Source: Mycobacterium shinjukuense (GTDB lineage Bacteria > Actinomycetota > Actinomycetes > Mycobacteriales > Mycobacteriaceae). Taken from it: DNA of 64,000 nt. The stretch is from positions 1,178,001 through 1,242,000 of the forward strand of contig NZ_AP022575.1 of NCBI RefSeq assembly GCF_010730055.1, read 5' to 3'. This document shows positions 42,844 through 52,255 of this stretch, piece by piece. The translations under genes were made by a program, and so were the position numbers. Under the pieces are notes generated by a model. The model made no database searches and was not told where the DNA came from. It worked only from the letters and a program-made list of their open reading frames with translations. Position 1 is the stretch's first letter. Every line of letters starts with the position of its first letter.

Positions 42844-43200
42844 ATGACGGTGCAGAACGAGTCAGACGCCAAGACCCACGGCGTGATCCTGACCCAGGCC
42901 GCCGCCGCCAAGGCGAAGTCCCTGCTGGACCAGGAGGGACGCGACGATCTGATGCTGCGGATCGCGGTCCAGCCGGGCGGCTGTGCGGGGCTACGCTACA
43001 ACCTCTTCTTCGACGACCGCACGCTCGACGGTGACCTGACCGCGGAATTCGGTGGCGTGACATTGACGGTGGACCGCATGAGCGCCCCCTACCTGGAAGG
43101 CGCGTCCATCGATTTCGTGGACACCATCGAGAAGCAGGGCTTTACCATCGACAACCCCAACGCCACCGGCTCCTGCGCCTGCGGGGATTCCTTCAACTGA
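42844..43200 (+). CDS. A-type iron-sulfur carrier protein (IscA/ErpA-like)
   Basis: 118 aa, equivalent to Rv2204c. HesB/IscA fold with the three conserved cysteines: one in PGGCAGLRYNLFF and two in the C-terminal SCACGDSFN. Delivers Fe-S clusters to target enzymes; LipA and the Rieske protein of this window are the kind of clients expected. AGGAG lies 8 nt before ATG 42844. Stands alone, 67 bp after the glycerate kinase gene. Confidence 0.94.
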   Translation: MTVQNESDAKTHGVILTQAAAAKAKSLLDQEGRDDLMLRIAVQPGGCAGLRYNLFFDDRTLDGDLTAEFGGVTLTVDRMSAPYLEGASIDFVDTIEKQGFTIDNPNATGSCACGDSFN

Positions 43201-43231
43201 CCAGGTAGCCGCGCCGCGTGGGCCGGCCGGG

Positions 43232-43924
43232 TCAGTACTGTCCCGCGGTGCGCAGCACATACGAGCACACCAGGATCTGGCCCCGCTGGAAAAGCAGCTG
43301 CGCCACGCCCTGCACCTCACCTTTGGGCGGGCCGCCGGTGGCCGGCGTCACCTGCATACTGAACAGCACCTGGGCCTGATATTGCGACCAGTAGACGATT
43401 TTATCGATCGAGGTCACGTTGGCCTGGGAGAACTGCTTGCGGAACGCGTCGCTGCTGAGCTTGGCCAAGGCTTGGTCGGACCGCTTGTCTTTCACGCCGT
43501 CGTAGATGCCGCACAGTGCGTTGCGGACAATGACGTCCACATCCCGGCGCACCAGCGCGTTCAGGTAACCCTGAATCGCGGTTTTGGCCGCGCCTTCCGA
43601 GAACGTGCCTCCGGTGTTGGCCCCGTTGGTGCGCACCCCGTAGACGATCGCCGCGGTGAGCCCGGCCACCAGTGTGATGGCCGCCAGGATGCCGATCAAC
43701 AGCTGCTTGGGCCGCCGCCTGGGCCGTGCCATCGGTGGCAGCCGGCCGGGATAGTTGGCGGGCGGCGGCGCCGAGCCGCCGGCCGGGGGTGCGGCCGCGT
43801 CGCCGCCCGGCTCGTCCGGGAATTCCAGGGCCTGAGGCTGGTAGGGTTCGGACTTGGGGTAGGGCGGCATCTCGCGAGGTCCGTCGGCGCCGACAACGTG
43901 GTTCGGCGGGTTCGGACCGGCCAT
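43232..43924 (-). CDS. Single-pass membrane protein of unknown function
   Basis: 230 aa, in the position of Rv2203. A Pro-rich cytoplasmic N-terminus (residues 1-70) ends in RPRRRPK, followed by one membrane segment (LLIGILAAITLVAGLTAAIVYG, about 74-95) and an extracytoplasmic domain of about 130 residues resembling small NTF2-like/lumazine-binding domains (AIQGYLNALVRRDVD, then ...QGVAQLLFQRGQILVCSYVL). Two or three cysteines outside could form a disulfide. Function is not recognised. Divergent from adoK. Confidence 0.8.
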   Translation of the reverse strand: MAGPNPPNHVVGADGPREMPPYPKSEPYQPQALEFPDEPGGDAAAPPAGGSAPPPANYPGRLPPMARPRRRPKQLLIGILAAITLVAGLTAAIVYGVRTNGANTGGTFSEGAAKTAIQGYLNALVRRDVDVIVRNALCGIYDGVKDKRSDQALAKLSSDAFRKQFSQANVTSIDKIVYWSQYQAQVLFSMQVTPATGGPPKGEVQGVAQLLFQRGQILVCSYVLRTAGQY

Positions 43925-44102
43925 CGTTTTCTCCTACGGTTGTGGGCTCAAGACGACGAGCGGGGGCTGCCGGCACCCGGGTCAGCTCCCTAGGCAGGCT
44001 AGCGCAACGGCTGGAGGCGGCCGCGGATGCGCCCGTGCCGCGCGCCAGGCCGAGATCCCTGGGTAGGCTAGACGACCTTACGAACGAAGGGCGGAAGTAC
44101 TT

Positions 44103-45077
44103 GTGACCATCGCGGTGACGGGTTCTATTGCGACAGATCATCTGATGCGGTTTCCTGGCCGGTTCTCCGAGCAGTTGCTGGCCGATCATCTGCACAAGGT
44201 GTCGCTGAGCTTCCTAGTCGACGACCTGGTGGTGCACCGCGGCGGCGTGGCCGGGAATATGGCCTTCGCCATCGGTGTGCTGGGCGGTGAGGTCGCGTTG
44301 ATCGGTGCGGCCGGTGCCGACTTCGCCGACTATCGCACCTGGCTGCAATCCCACGGGGTCAACTGCGACCACGTGCTGATCTCAAAAACCGCGCACACCG
44401 CGCGTTTCGTCTGCACCACCGATACCGAGATGGCCCAGATCGCGTCGTTCTACCCCGGCGCGATGTCGGAGGCGCGCAACATCTCGCTGGCCGAGGTGGT
44501 GTCGGCGATCGGAACACCGGAAATGGTGATCGTCGCGCCCAACGATCCGACCGCGATGCTGGTGCACACCGAGGAGTGCCGCGACCTCGGGCTGCCGTTC
44601 GCCGCCGATCCCTCCCAGCAGTTGGCCCGGCTGTCCGGCGAGGAGATCCGCAAGCTTGTCGACGGTGCCACCTACCTGTTCACCAACGACTACGAGTGGG
44701 ACCTGCTGCTGTCCAAGACCGGCTGGTCGGAGGCCGACGTGAGGTCGCAGATCCAGCTGCGGGTGACCACGCTGGGTCCCAAGGGCGTGGACATCGTCGA
44801 GCCCGACGGCACCACCATCCACGTCGGTGTGGTGCCTGAGCTTAGCCAGACCGACCCGACCGGCGTCGGAGACGCCTTCCGGGCCGGTTTCCTGACCGGG
44901 CGCAGCGCGGGTCTGAGCCTGGAGCGCTCGGCTCAGCTGGGCTCACTGGTCGCGGTGCTGGTGCTGGAGTCCACCGGAACCCAGCAGTGGCAGTGGGACC
45001 GTCAGGTCGCGTCGGCCCGGTTGGCCGGCGCCTACGGTGAGGACGCGGCCGCCGAGATCGCTGCCGTGCTCGGCTAG
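44103..45077 (+). CDS. adoK: Adenosine kinase, ribokinase (PfkB) family
   Basis: 324 aa, equivalent to Rv2202c, an unusual bacterial adenosine kinase of purine salvage. PfkB motifs: VHRGGVAGNMAFAIGVLGG (first signature) and QTDPTGVGDAFRAGFLTG with the anion hole and catalytic Asp. GTG start at 44103; a possible -10, TAGGCT (44064-44069), predicts a leader of about 27 nt. Converges on asnB across a terminator-like repeat. Confidence 0.93.
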   Translation: MTIAVTGSIATDHLMRFPGRFSEQLLADHLHKVSLSFLVDDLVVHRGGVAGNMAFAIGVLGGEVALIGAAGADFADYRTWLQSHGVNCDHVLISKTAHTARFVCTTDTEMAQIASFYPGAMSEARNISLAEVVSAIGTPEMVIVAPNDPTAMLVHTEECRDLGLPFAADPSQQLARLSGEEIRKLVDGATYLFTNDYEWDLLLSKTGWSEADVRSQIQLRVTTLGPKGVDIVEPDGTTIHVGVVPELSQTDPTGVGDAFRAGFLTGRSAGLSLERSAQLGSLVAVLVLESTGTQQWQWDRQVASARLAGAYGEDAAAEIAAVLG

Positions 45078-45083
45078 TGCTGC

Positions 45084-45140
45084 CGAGCAGACGTAAAAGC
45101 CCCCGAAAACCACGGTTTTCGGGGCTTTTACGTCTGCTCG
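45084..45140. terminator. Bidirectional terminator-like inverted repeat, copy 2
   Basis: Arms of 27-28 nt (one extra C on the left) with almost no loop lie between the adoK stop (45077) and the asnB stop (45144). The outer part reads CGAGCAGACGTAAAAGCCCC; the right arm ends in CGTCTGCTCG, the same as the other copies. Confidence 0.8.
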
Positions 45141-45143
45141 CGG

Positions 45144-47135
45144 TCATAACTGGACCGGATACTCGGGCTCGCTGATCTGCGGCACCACGCTGCCCTCGAC
45201 GAAGATCGCGTGCCACAGCATGAAGATCAGCATGGTCCAGAGCCGGCGACTGTGATCGCTGGCGCCGGTGCGGTGCTCGTCGAGCATGCGTCGTATGGCG
45301 GCTAAGTCGACGAGGTCGCCGGCCTGCGACAAGCCCACGAGGGAATACGCCCACTCCAGCAGCTCGCCGGCGCGTAGCCAATGCCGAATCGGCACCGGGA
45401 ACCCCAGCTTGGGCCGGTGCAGCACATGGGAAGGCACGATGGGCTCCAGCGCGCGGCGCAGCGCGTACTTGGTGGTGGTGCGGGTGATCTTGGCGCCCAG
45501 CGGCAACCGGGAGGCGACGGCGAACACCTGAGGGTCCAGGAACGGCACCCGAAGCTCTAGCGAGTTGGCCATCGTCATCTTGTCGGCCTTGACCAGAATG
45601 TCGCCGCGCAGCCAGGTGAACAGGTCGACGTGCTGCATCCGGGCGACCGGGTCCCAGCCGACCGATTCGGCATACACCGGCGCCGTCACGTCGGTGTGCG
45701 TCCAGTCGGCCCGAAACCCCGGCAGCACATCGCGCAGCTGCGCGTCGGAGAAACTGCGCGCATTGCCGTAGTAACGCTCCTCCAGGGTCAGGGATCCGCG
45801 GTGCAGCAGACTCTTGCCGCGCATGCCCTCCGGCAACGGCTTGGACACCTTGCCCATCGACCGCCGAAGCGGGCCGGGCAGGTAGTCGAACGGCTTGAGC
45901 GAGAGCGGCTCCCGGTAGATCGTGTAGCCGCCGAACAATTCGTCCGCGCCTTCGCCGGAGAGCACCACCTTGACGTGCTTTCGGGCCTCACGGGCGACGA
46001 AGAACAGCGGCACCAGCGCCGGGTCGGCGACCGGTTCGTCGAGGTACCAGACGATCTCGGGCAGGGCGCCGACGAACTCGTCGGCGCTGACCACCTTGGC
46101 GATGTGGCGCGCCCCGATGGCCTCGGCCGAGGCCACCGCGACGTCGATCTCGGAGAACCCCTCGCGCTCGAAACCGGTGGTGAACGTGATCAGACGCGGG
46201 TTGTGCCGGATGGCCAGCGCCGCGATGGCGGTGGAGTCGATGCCACCCGATAAGAACGCGCCGACGGTGACGTCGGCGCGCATGTGTTTGGCCACCGAGT
46301 CCTGCAGCACCGCGGTGATCTCGTCGTAGCGGGCTTGCTCGGTGTCGCCGGTGATCGCAGTGGCGGCAAAGCGGGGCACGAAGTACCGGATGACCTCCGG
46401 GGCCGCTCCGGGACGGATGCGGGCATAGCAGCCCGATTCCAACCGGCGCACGCCACGGTGCAGCGTCTCGGGCTCGGGCACGTACTGCAGCACGATGTAG
46501 TGCTGCAGCGCGCGGTGATCGAGGGACGTGTCCAACCCCACCAGCTCGGCCAGATCCAGCAGGCATTTTTTCTCGCTGGCCACCGCGGTGCCGCCGGCGC
46601 CGGTGGCCATGAACAGCGGCTTGATGCCGAAGGGGTCGCGCGCGCAGAACAGTTCGCGGGTGACGGTGTCCCACAACGCGAACGCGAACATGCCGCGCAG
46701 TCGATGCAACGCGTCGGCGCCCCAGTAGTGGTAGCCGGCGACGATCGCCTCACCGTCACCGTCGGTGGCGAACACCGCGCCGTGGCGGCCGCTGAGCTCC
46801 TCGCGCAGCTCCAGGTAGTTGTAGATCTCGCCGTTGAACACCAGCACGTAGCGGTCGGGCGCCTCCGGCGGTCCCCACCGCAGCGGCTGATGCGAATGCG
46901 CGATGTCGATGATGGACAACCGGTTGAACCCGAACACTGCGCCCCCCCGGGAGCCGGCGGCCCCCGGGTCGGTCCACGTGCCGGACTCGTCGGGGCCGCG
47001 GTGGCGCATCAGGTGCGACGAGCGGGCGATCGCGTCGTCGGCTCGGGCCACCAGGGCGACCTGGCCGGCAGCATCGGGGCCGTCGGTCTCGGCAGCGTCG
47101 GCCGGGGCCGCGACGAAGGCCAGCAGACCACACAC
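45144..47135 (-). CDS. asnB: Asparagine synthetase (glutamine-hydrolysing)
   Basis: 663 aa, equivalent to Rv2201 (652 aa). The N-terminal glutaminase domain starts directly with Cys2 (MCGLLAF); FNGEIYNYLELREEL follows. The synthetase domain has the ATP pyrophosphatase loop SGGIDSTAIAALA and SGEGADELFGGY. The start is GTG 47135 because Cys2 must be N-terminal after Met removal; a longer frame from ATG 47285 would block the active site and overlap the ctaC promoter. CATACT, 9-14 nt before the GTG, may be its -10 (leaderless). Confidence 0.95.
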   Translation of the reverse strand: MCGLLAFVAAPADAAETDGPDAAGQVALVARADDAIARSSHLMRHRGPDESGTWTDPGAAGSRGGAVFGFNRLSIIDIAHSHQPLRWGPPEAPDRYVLVFNGEIYNYLELREELSGRHGAVFATDGDGEAIVAGYHYWGADALHRLRGMFAFALWDTVTRELFCARDPFGIKPLFMATGAGGTAVASEKKCLLDLAELVGLDTSLDHRALQHYIVLQYVPEPETLHRGVRRLESGCYARIRPGAAPEVIRYFVPRFAATAITGDTEQARYDEITAVLQDSVAKHMRADVTVGAFLSGGIDSTAIAALAIRHNPRLITFTTGFEREGFSEIDVAVASAEAIGARHIAKVVSADEFVGALPEIVWYLDEPVADPALVPLFFVAREARKHVKVVLSGEGADELFGGYTIYREPLSLKPFDYLPGPLRRSMGKVSKPLPEGMRGKSLLHRGSLTLEERYYGNARSFSDAQLRDVLPGFRADWTHTDVTAPVYAESVGWDPVARMQHVDLFTWLRGDILVKADKMTMANSLELRVPFLDPQVFAVASRLPLGAKITRTTTKYALRRALEPIVPSHVLHRPKLGFPVPIRHWLRAGELLEWAYSLVGLSQAGDLVDLAAIRRMLDEHRTGASDHSRRLWTMLIFMLWHAIFVEGSVVPQISEPEYPVQL

Positions 47136-47246
47136 GGCGCCCCAGTATGCCGCACCCGGCGGTGCTGGTGGGATGCCGGTGCCCCCAATACCGGGCCCGT
47201 TGGGGCCCGCCTCGTCGCCCGCGGGATCGGCGTGGTCTACGCTGCG

Positions 47247-47252
47247 TAGTAT
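47247..47252 (+). promoter_or_regulatory. -10 hexamer of ctaC-ctaF
   Basis: TAGTAT predicts a start near 47259 and a leader of about 20 nt containing the AGGAGG site before GTG 47279. Confidence 0.45.
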
Positions 47253-47278
47253 TCGACATCCGAGCAGGAGGCGCCAAC

Positions 47279-48394
47279 GTGACACCTCGCCAGCCAGGTC
47301 GTTCGCAACGCTTGTCGCAGTGCAGGTCTCAGCGCGGTTCCGCCGGCCCCGCGCCCGGCGTGCGGGCCGGCCGCCGTCTGCCCCGTCGACTTCGCCTGGT
47401 GGCGCTGGCCGGGACGCTGGGTGCGCTGGCCGTCACCCTGAGCGGCTGCAGCTGGTCGGAGGTTTTCGCCCTGGGCTGGCCGAAGGGCATCACCCCGGAG
47501 GCAACTATCAACCGGGAACTGTGGATCGGGGCGGTGATCGCCTCCCTGGTCGTCGGGTTCATCGTGTGGGGTCTCATCTTCTGGTCCGCAGCCTTTCACC
47601 GGAAGAAAAGATCCGACACCGAGTTGCCCCGCCAATTCGGCTACAACATGCCGCTGGAGCTGGTGCTCACCGTCATACCGTTTCTCGTCATTTCGGTGTT
47701 GTTCTATTTCACCGTGGTGGTGCAGGAGAAGATGCTGCACCTGGCCAAGGACCCCGAGGTGGTGATCGACATTACGTCCTTCCAATGGAATTGGAAGTTT
47801 GGCTATCAGAGGGTGAACTTCAAAGACGGCACCCTGACCTACGACGGCGCCGATGAGACCCGCAAACGTGCCATGGAATCCAAGCCGGAGGGCAAGGACG
47901 AGCACGGTGAGGAACGCGTCGGGCCGGTCCGCGGGCTCAACACCGAGGACCGGACGTACCTGAACTTCGACAAGGTCGAGATCCTGGGAACCAGCACCGA
48001 GATCCCGGTTCTGGTACTTCCCGCCGGCAAACGCATCGAGTTCCAGATGGCCTCCGCCGATGTGATCCACGCGTTTTGGGTGCCGGAGTTCTTGTTCAAG
48101 CGCGACGTGATGCCCAACCCGGAAGCGAACCACTCCGTCAACGTTTTCCAGATCGAAGAGATCACCAAGACCGGGGCGTTCGTCGGGCACTGCGCCGAGC
48201 TGTGCGGCACCTATCACTCCATGATGAACTTCGAGGTTCGGGTGGTGTCCCCCAACGACTTCAAGGCTTTCCTGCAGCAACGCATCGACGGCAAGACCAA
48301 CGCCGAGGCCCTGCAGGCGATCAACCAGGCACCCTTCGCGGTGACCACCCATCCGTTCGACACCCGCCGCGGTGAATTAGCGCCGAGCCAATAG
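47279..48394 (+). CDS. ctaC: Cytochrome c oxidase subunit II
   Basis: 371 aa, equivalent to Rv2200c (363 aa). Lipoprotein signal with lipobox TLSGC, two membrane helices (LWIGAVIASLVVGFIVWGL; LELVLTVIPFLVISVLFYF), then the periplasmic cupredoxin domain with the CuA site GHCAELCGTYHSMM (two Cys, His, Met) and DVIHAFWVPEF. An Actinobacteria-specific insert (DETRKRAMESKPEGKDEHGE region) lies between strands. GTG 47279 has AGGAGG upstream and matches the homologue. Forms an operon with ctaF, 14 bp downstream. Confidence 0.96.
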   Translation: MTPRQPGRSQRLSQCRSQRGSAGPAPGVRAGRRLPRRLRLVALAGTLGALAVTLSGCSWSEVFALGWPKGITPEATINRELWIGAVIASLVVGFIVWGLIFWSAAFHRKKRSDTELPRQFGYNMPLELVLTVIPFLVISVLFYFTVVVQEKMLHLAKDPEVVIDITSFQWNWKFGYQRVNFKDGTLTYDGADETRKRAMESKPEGKDEHGEERVGPVRGLNTEDRTYLNFDKVEILGTSTEIPVLVLPAGKRIEFQMASADVIHAFWVPEFLFKRDVMPNPEANHSVNVFQIEEITKTGAFVGHCAELCGTYHSMMNFEVRVVSPNDFKAFLQQRIDGKTNAEALQAINQAPFAVTTHPFDTRRGELAPSQ

Positions 48395-48408
48395 GTTAGG
48401 ACACCGGA

Positions 48409-48828
48409 ATGCATATCGAGGCCAGACTATTTGAGTTTATCGCCGTCTTCTTCGTCTTGACGGCGGTGTTGTACGGGGTGCTGACTTCGATGTTCGCCAC
48501 CGGCGGTGTGGAGTGGGCCGGCACCACCGCGCTGGCGCTGACGGGCGGCATGGCGCTGATCGTGGCGACCTTCTTCCGGTTCGTGGCTCGCCGGCTGGAT
48601 ATCCGTCCCGAGGACTATGAAGGCGCTGAGATCAGTGATGGCGCAGGCGAATTGGGGTTCTTCAGCCCGCACAGTTGGTGGCCGATCCTGGTCGCCTTGT
48701 CCGGTTCGGTGGCGGCGACGGGTATCGCGTTATGGCTGCCGTGGCTGATCGTTGCCGGCGTCGTGTTCATCCTCGCCTCGGCGGCCGGACTGGTCTTCGA
48801 ATACTACGTTGGCCCCGAGAAGCACTGA
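48409..48828 (+). CDS. ctaF: Cytochrome c oxidase subunit IV (actinobacterial)
   Basis: 139 aa, equivalent to Rv2199c. Small four-helix membrane subunit of the mycobacterial aa3 oxidase: two N-terminal helices (LFEFIAVFFVLTAVLYGVL; TALALTGGMALIVATFFRF), a cytoplasmic RPEDYEGAEISDGAGELGFF loop and two C-terminal helices (WWPILVALSGSVAATGIAL; LIVAGVVFILASAAGLVF). No cofactor ligands. Follows ctaC by 14 bp. Confidence 0.94.
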   Translation: MHIEARLFEFIAVFFVLTAVLYGVLTSMFATGGVEWAGTTALALTGGMALIVATFFRFVARRLDIRPEDYEGAEISDGAGELGFFSPHSWWPILVALSGSVAATGIALWLPWLIVAGVVFILASAAGLVFEYYVGPEKH

Positions 48829-49005
48829 TCGGACCCGACAAGGTCACAATCGGGGCATCAGTTGATCGGTGGCCAGTTTGCCGAGATTTCTCTGGCCCGT
48901 CCGGTTGGGTAGGGTTTTTCAGGCACATGAGAATCCACCGAGCGCGCAAGGATGCAGCCGCGGGGCTTCGCGCGCTGCTGAGGCAGTTGGACAGGGCAGG
49001 CGAAC

Positions 49006-49959
49006 ATGAGTGGGCCGAAACCTCCAGAACCGGAACCGGACGAACTCGACTCCGCCGGTGGGCGCGGCGCCGACCCGGACGCCATCGGTGACGACCACCG
49101 GCCCGGCCGGGAGGACGGCTCGGAGCACGCCGCGGAGCTGGTACCCCTTGGCGACAGCGCCGACGCGGTCCCCGGAGAGACCGGCGCATATTCGCGCGCC
49201 TACTCGGCGCCGGAGTCCGAGCAATTCATCAGCGCCCCGTACGTGCCGGTCGATCTCGGGCTCTATGACTACGACGGCTACCACGGCTCCGATGACGATG
49301 ACGAGCCCACCGTTCCGCGCTGGCCCTGGGTGGTCGGAGTGGCGGCCATCCTGGCCGCGGTCGCGCTGGTGGTTTCGGTCTCTCTACTGGTCACCCGGAC
49401 CGGCTCCGGCAAGCTGGCCAGTCCGACCACGATGACCACCTCGTCGGCGCCGCCCTTGCAGGACGAGATCATCACCACCAAGCCATCGCCACCTCCGCCC
49501 TCACCTGTGCCCCCGCCACCGCCGACCAGCGAGATCCCGACCGCGACGGAGACGCAGACGGTGACCGTGACGCCCCCGCCGCCACCCCCGCCAACAACCG
49601 CCGCCACCACGACGGCGCCGCCGCCGGTGACCGGCACCGCAACGACACCGGCGGCTGCGCCACCGGCCACCACCACGACGCTGGCCGGTCCCCGGCAGGT
49701 CACCTACTCGGTCACGGGCACCAAGGCGCCGGGTGACATCATCTCGGTGACCTACGTCGACGCCTCCGGTCGGCGGCGAACGCAGCACAACGTCTACATC
49801 CCGTGGTCGATGACCGTCACACCGATCTCGCAGTCCGAGGTGGGCTCGGTGGAGGCGTCCAGCCTCTTCCGGGTCAGCAGGCTCAACTGCTCCATCATCA
49901 CAAGCGACGGAACGGTGCTGTCGTCGAACACCAACGACGCACCGCAGACGAGCTGCTGA
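49006..49959 (+). CDS. mmpS3: MmpS family membrane protein MmpS3
   Basis: 317 aa, equivalent to Rv2198c (299 aa). Acidic cytoplasmic N-terminus (1-104), one membrane helix (WVVGVAAILAAVALVVSVSLLV, about 107-128), a Pro/Thr-rich spacer (about 145-225) and a C-terminal MmpS beta-domain (QVTYSVTGTKAPGDIISVTY onward) with a terminal Cys. The longer spacer accounts for the extra length. Not next to an mmpL gene. A possible -10, TAGGGT at 48910-48915, would give an 84-nt leader. Its TGA overlaps the next ATG (TGATG). Confidence 0.9.
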   Translation: MSGPKPPEPEPDELDSAGGRGADPDAIGDDHRPGREDGSEHAAELVPLGDSADAVPGETGAYSRAYSAPESEQFISAPYVPVDLGLYDYDGYHGSDDDDEPTVPRWPWVVGVAAILAAVALVVSVSLLVTRTGSGKLASPTTMTTSSAPPLQDEIITTKPSPPPPSPVPPPPPTSEIPTATETQTVTVTPPPPPPPTTAATTTAPPPVTGTATTPAAAPPATTTTLAGPRQVTYSVTGTKAPGDIISVTYVDASGRRRTQHNVYIPWSMTVTPISQSEVGSVEASSLFRVSRLNCSIITSDGTVLSSNTNDAPQTSC

Positions 49960-50591
49960 TGGTCGGCAGGTATTCCGCATACCGGCGGGGGCCGGACCCG
50001 ATCGTCCCGCCGGACGTCATCGACCGCATCCTGATCGGGGCCTGCGCCGCGGTTTGGCTGCTTTTGGTGGGCGTCAGCGTGGCCGCCGCCGTCGCCCTGG
50101 CGGACCTGGGGCGGGGTTTCCACGGCATGGCCAGGAACTCGCATACCACCTGGATCTTGTACGCCGTCATCGGAGTTTCCGCGCTGATCATCGCCGGCGC
50201 CATCCCAATGTTGCTGCGGGCGCGCCGCATGGCCCGGGAGGCCGAGCCGGTCGCCCGGACGGCGGTCGTGGCGTCCCGCGGGGCGGGCCGGCCCGCCCCG
50301 CGCACCGCGGCCGGGCCGGCCCGGCCGGCCGCGGTCAACCCGTACGGGGCGGCCGCCGAGTGGTCCGGCGAGGCGGTGGACCGGGTCTGGTTACGCGGGA
50401 CGGTCGCGCTGACGGGCACCATCGGTGCCGCTCTGATCGCAGTGGCCGCGGCGAGCTATCTGATGGCCGTCGGTCACGACGGCGCGTCTTGGGTCAGCTA
50501 CGGGCTGGCCGGGGTCATCACCGCGGGACTGCCGGTGCTCGAGTGGCTTCACGTTCGGCAGCTGCGCCGCCTGTTGGCAACATCGGGTTAG
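49959..50591 (+). CDS. DUF2561 membrane protein
   Basis: 210 aa, equivalent to Rv2197c. Four hydrophobic segments: two near the N-terminus (ILIGACAAVWLLLVGVSVAAAV; WILYAVIGVSALIIAGAIPML) and two near the C-terminus, joined by an Ala/Pro/Arg-rich cytoplasmic loop. ATG 49959 shares one base with the mmpS3 stop, indicating reinitiation and joint expression. No function recognised. Its last 4 nt overlap the end of convergent qcrB. Confidence 0.85.
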   Translation: MVGRYSAYRRGPDPIVPPDVIDRILIGACAAVWLLLVGVSVAAAVALADLGRGFHGMARNSHTTWILYAVIGVSALIIAGAIPMLLRARRMAREAEPVARTAVVASRGAGRPAPRTAAGPARPAAVNPYGAAAEWSGEAVDRVWLRGTVALTGTIGAALIAVAAASYLMAVGHDGASWVSYGLAGVITAGLPVLEWLHVRQLRRLLATSG

Positions 50592-52255
50592 CCGTGCTCG
50601 CCGTCGGGTGAACCGAGGATGCTGTCCTGGTGCTCGCGCAATGCGGTCAGGGCACGTTGTTCGGCGGCATGCGCCGCCGCACGCAGCGCCGCATCCTCGG
50701 ATATCGGATCGGCGAACAGGAAGCTGCCGCTGCCCGGCGACCCGGCCGACCCCAGCTTGTTCATCCGCTTGGGCAGGGGCGCGCCCTGGTACTCCAGCGG
50801 TATCGGGTGGCCGTGGTCATCGACCGGGCCGAGCGGCTGGTGCAGCTCGATGTAGGCGCCGTGTGGCAGGCGCTTGATGATGCCGGTCTCGACGCCGTGC
50901 TCGAGCACCGCCCGGTCGCTGCGCTGCAGCCCGATGCACCACCGGTAGGTGATGAAGTAGACCAACGGCGGAAGGACCACCATGCCGATGCGCCCGATCC
51001 ACGTGGTCGCGTTGAGCGAGATGTGGAACTTGAACGCGATGATGTCGTTCATCGCCGCCAGCGTGAGCACCATGTAGAAGCTGATCGCCATGGCACCGAC
51101 CGCGGTGCGCACCGGCACGTCGCGGGGCCGCTGCAGCAGGTTGTGGTGCGCGTAGTCGCCGGTGAACCGCTTCTCCAGGAAGGGGTAGACGATCAGCAGG
51201 ATGAACACCACGCCCATGATCACCGCGACCCAGACCGGGGCCGGGATGGTGTGATGCCAGAAGTAGAACTCCCATGGCGGCCAAATCCGGGCCAGGCCCT
51301 CGGTCCACATCATGTAGAAGTCTGGCTGCGAGCCGGCCGACACCTGTGACGGCTTGTAGGGCCCCAGGTTCCAGATCGGGTTGATCTGCAGCAGGCCGCC
51401 CATCAGGCCCAGCACGCCGGCGATGGCGGCGAAAAACGCGCCGGACTTGAACGCGAACACCGGCATCACCCGCACGCCGATGACGTTGTGCTCGGTACGG
51501 CCCGGGCCGGGGAACTGGGTGTGCTTCTGAAACCACACCAACGCCAGGTGCAGCCCGATCAGCGCCAGGATGATCCCCGGCAGCAGCAGAATGTGCAGCG
51601 CGTACAGGCGCGGGATCAAGATGTTGCCGGGGAAGTCGCCGCCGAACAGCGCCCAGTGCATCCACGTACCGATCACCGGTATGCCCAGCGTGATCGACGA
51701 CAGCGCGGCGCGCAGGCCCAGACCCGACAGCAGGTCGTCGGGCAACGAGTAGCCGAAGTAACCCTCGAACATGGCCAGGATCAGCAGCAGTGAACCGATC
51801 ACCCAGTTGGCCTCCCGGGGCCGCCGAAACGCCCCGGTGAAGAAGATGCGCGCCAGGTGCACCATGATCGCCGCGGCGAACATCAACGCCGCCCAGTGGT
51901 GGATCTGGCGGACGAACAGGCCGCCGCGGACCTCGAACGAGATTTCCAGCGCCGACTGGTAGGCGCGTGACATCTCGACCCCGCGTAGGGGTTGGTAGAC
52001 GCCGTTGTAGGTGACATCGACCATGGACGGGTCGAAGAACAGCGTCAGGTACACGCCGGTGATCAGCAGAATGACGAAGCTGTACAGCGCGATCTCGCCG
52101 AGCAGGAACGACCAGTGGGTCGGGAATACCTTGTTGAGCTGACGCCGTAACGCCGCCGACGGGTGGTATCGGGTGTCGACGTCCTCGGCCTGCCGGGCCA
52201 AGACATCGCCGACCCGGGGAATGTTACTCAGTGGAGGACTCAGTTTCGGACTCAT
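50588..52255 (-). CDS. qcrB: Cytochrome bc1 complex, cytochrome b subunit
   Basis: 555 aa, equivalent to Rv2196 (549 aa), the target of Q203-type inhibitors. Oxidises menaquinol. Haem-b ligands: RQIHHWAALMF and the pair HWALFGG / LYALHILLLPG; the quinol-site region WPPWEFYFWHH is present. An actinobacterial C-terminal extension of about 140 residues follows. ATG 52255 overlaps the qcrA stop by 4 nt. Last gene of the ctaE-qcrC-qcrA-qcrB operon. Confidence 0.96.
   Translation of the reverse strand: MSPKLSPPLSNIPRVGDVLARQAEDVDTRYHPSAALRRQLNKVFPTHWSFLLGEIALYSFVILLITGVYLTLFFDPSMVDVTYNGVYQPLRGVEMSRAYQSALEISFEVRGGLFVRQIHHWAALMFAAAIMVHLARIFFTGAFRRPREANWVIGSLLLILAMFEGYFGYSLPDDLLSGLGLRAALSSITLGIPVIGTWMHWALFGGDFPGNILIPRLYALHILLLPGIILALIGLHLALVWFQKHTQFPGPGRTEHNVIGVRVMPVFAFKSGAFFAAIAGVLGLMGGLLQINPIWNLGPYKPSQVSAGSQPDFYMMWTEGLARIWPPWEFYFWHHTIPAPVWVAVIMGVVFILLIVYPFLEKRFTGDYAHHNLLQRPRDVPVRTAVGAMAISFYMVLTLAAMNDIIAFKFHISLNATTWIGRIGMVVLPPLVYFITYRWCIGLQRSDRAVLEHGVETGIIKRLPHGAYIELHQPLGPVDDHGHPIPLEYQGAPLPKRMNKLGSAGSPGSGSFLFADPISEDAALRAAAHAAEQRALTALREHQDSILGSPDGEHG

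Noticed and set aside
43983..44072. Near-repeat CCCTAGGCAGGCTAG / CCCTGGGTAGGCTAG upstream of adoK
   Set aside because: Two short copies 70 bp apart with two mismatches; the second contains the presumed -10, but no further symmetry or function is supported.
47136..47285. Longer asnB from an upstream ATG
   Set aside because: It would place 50 residues before the catalytic Cys that must be N-terminal, and overlap the ctaC promoter.
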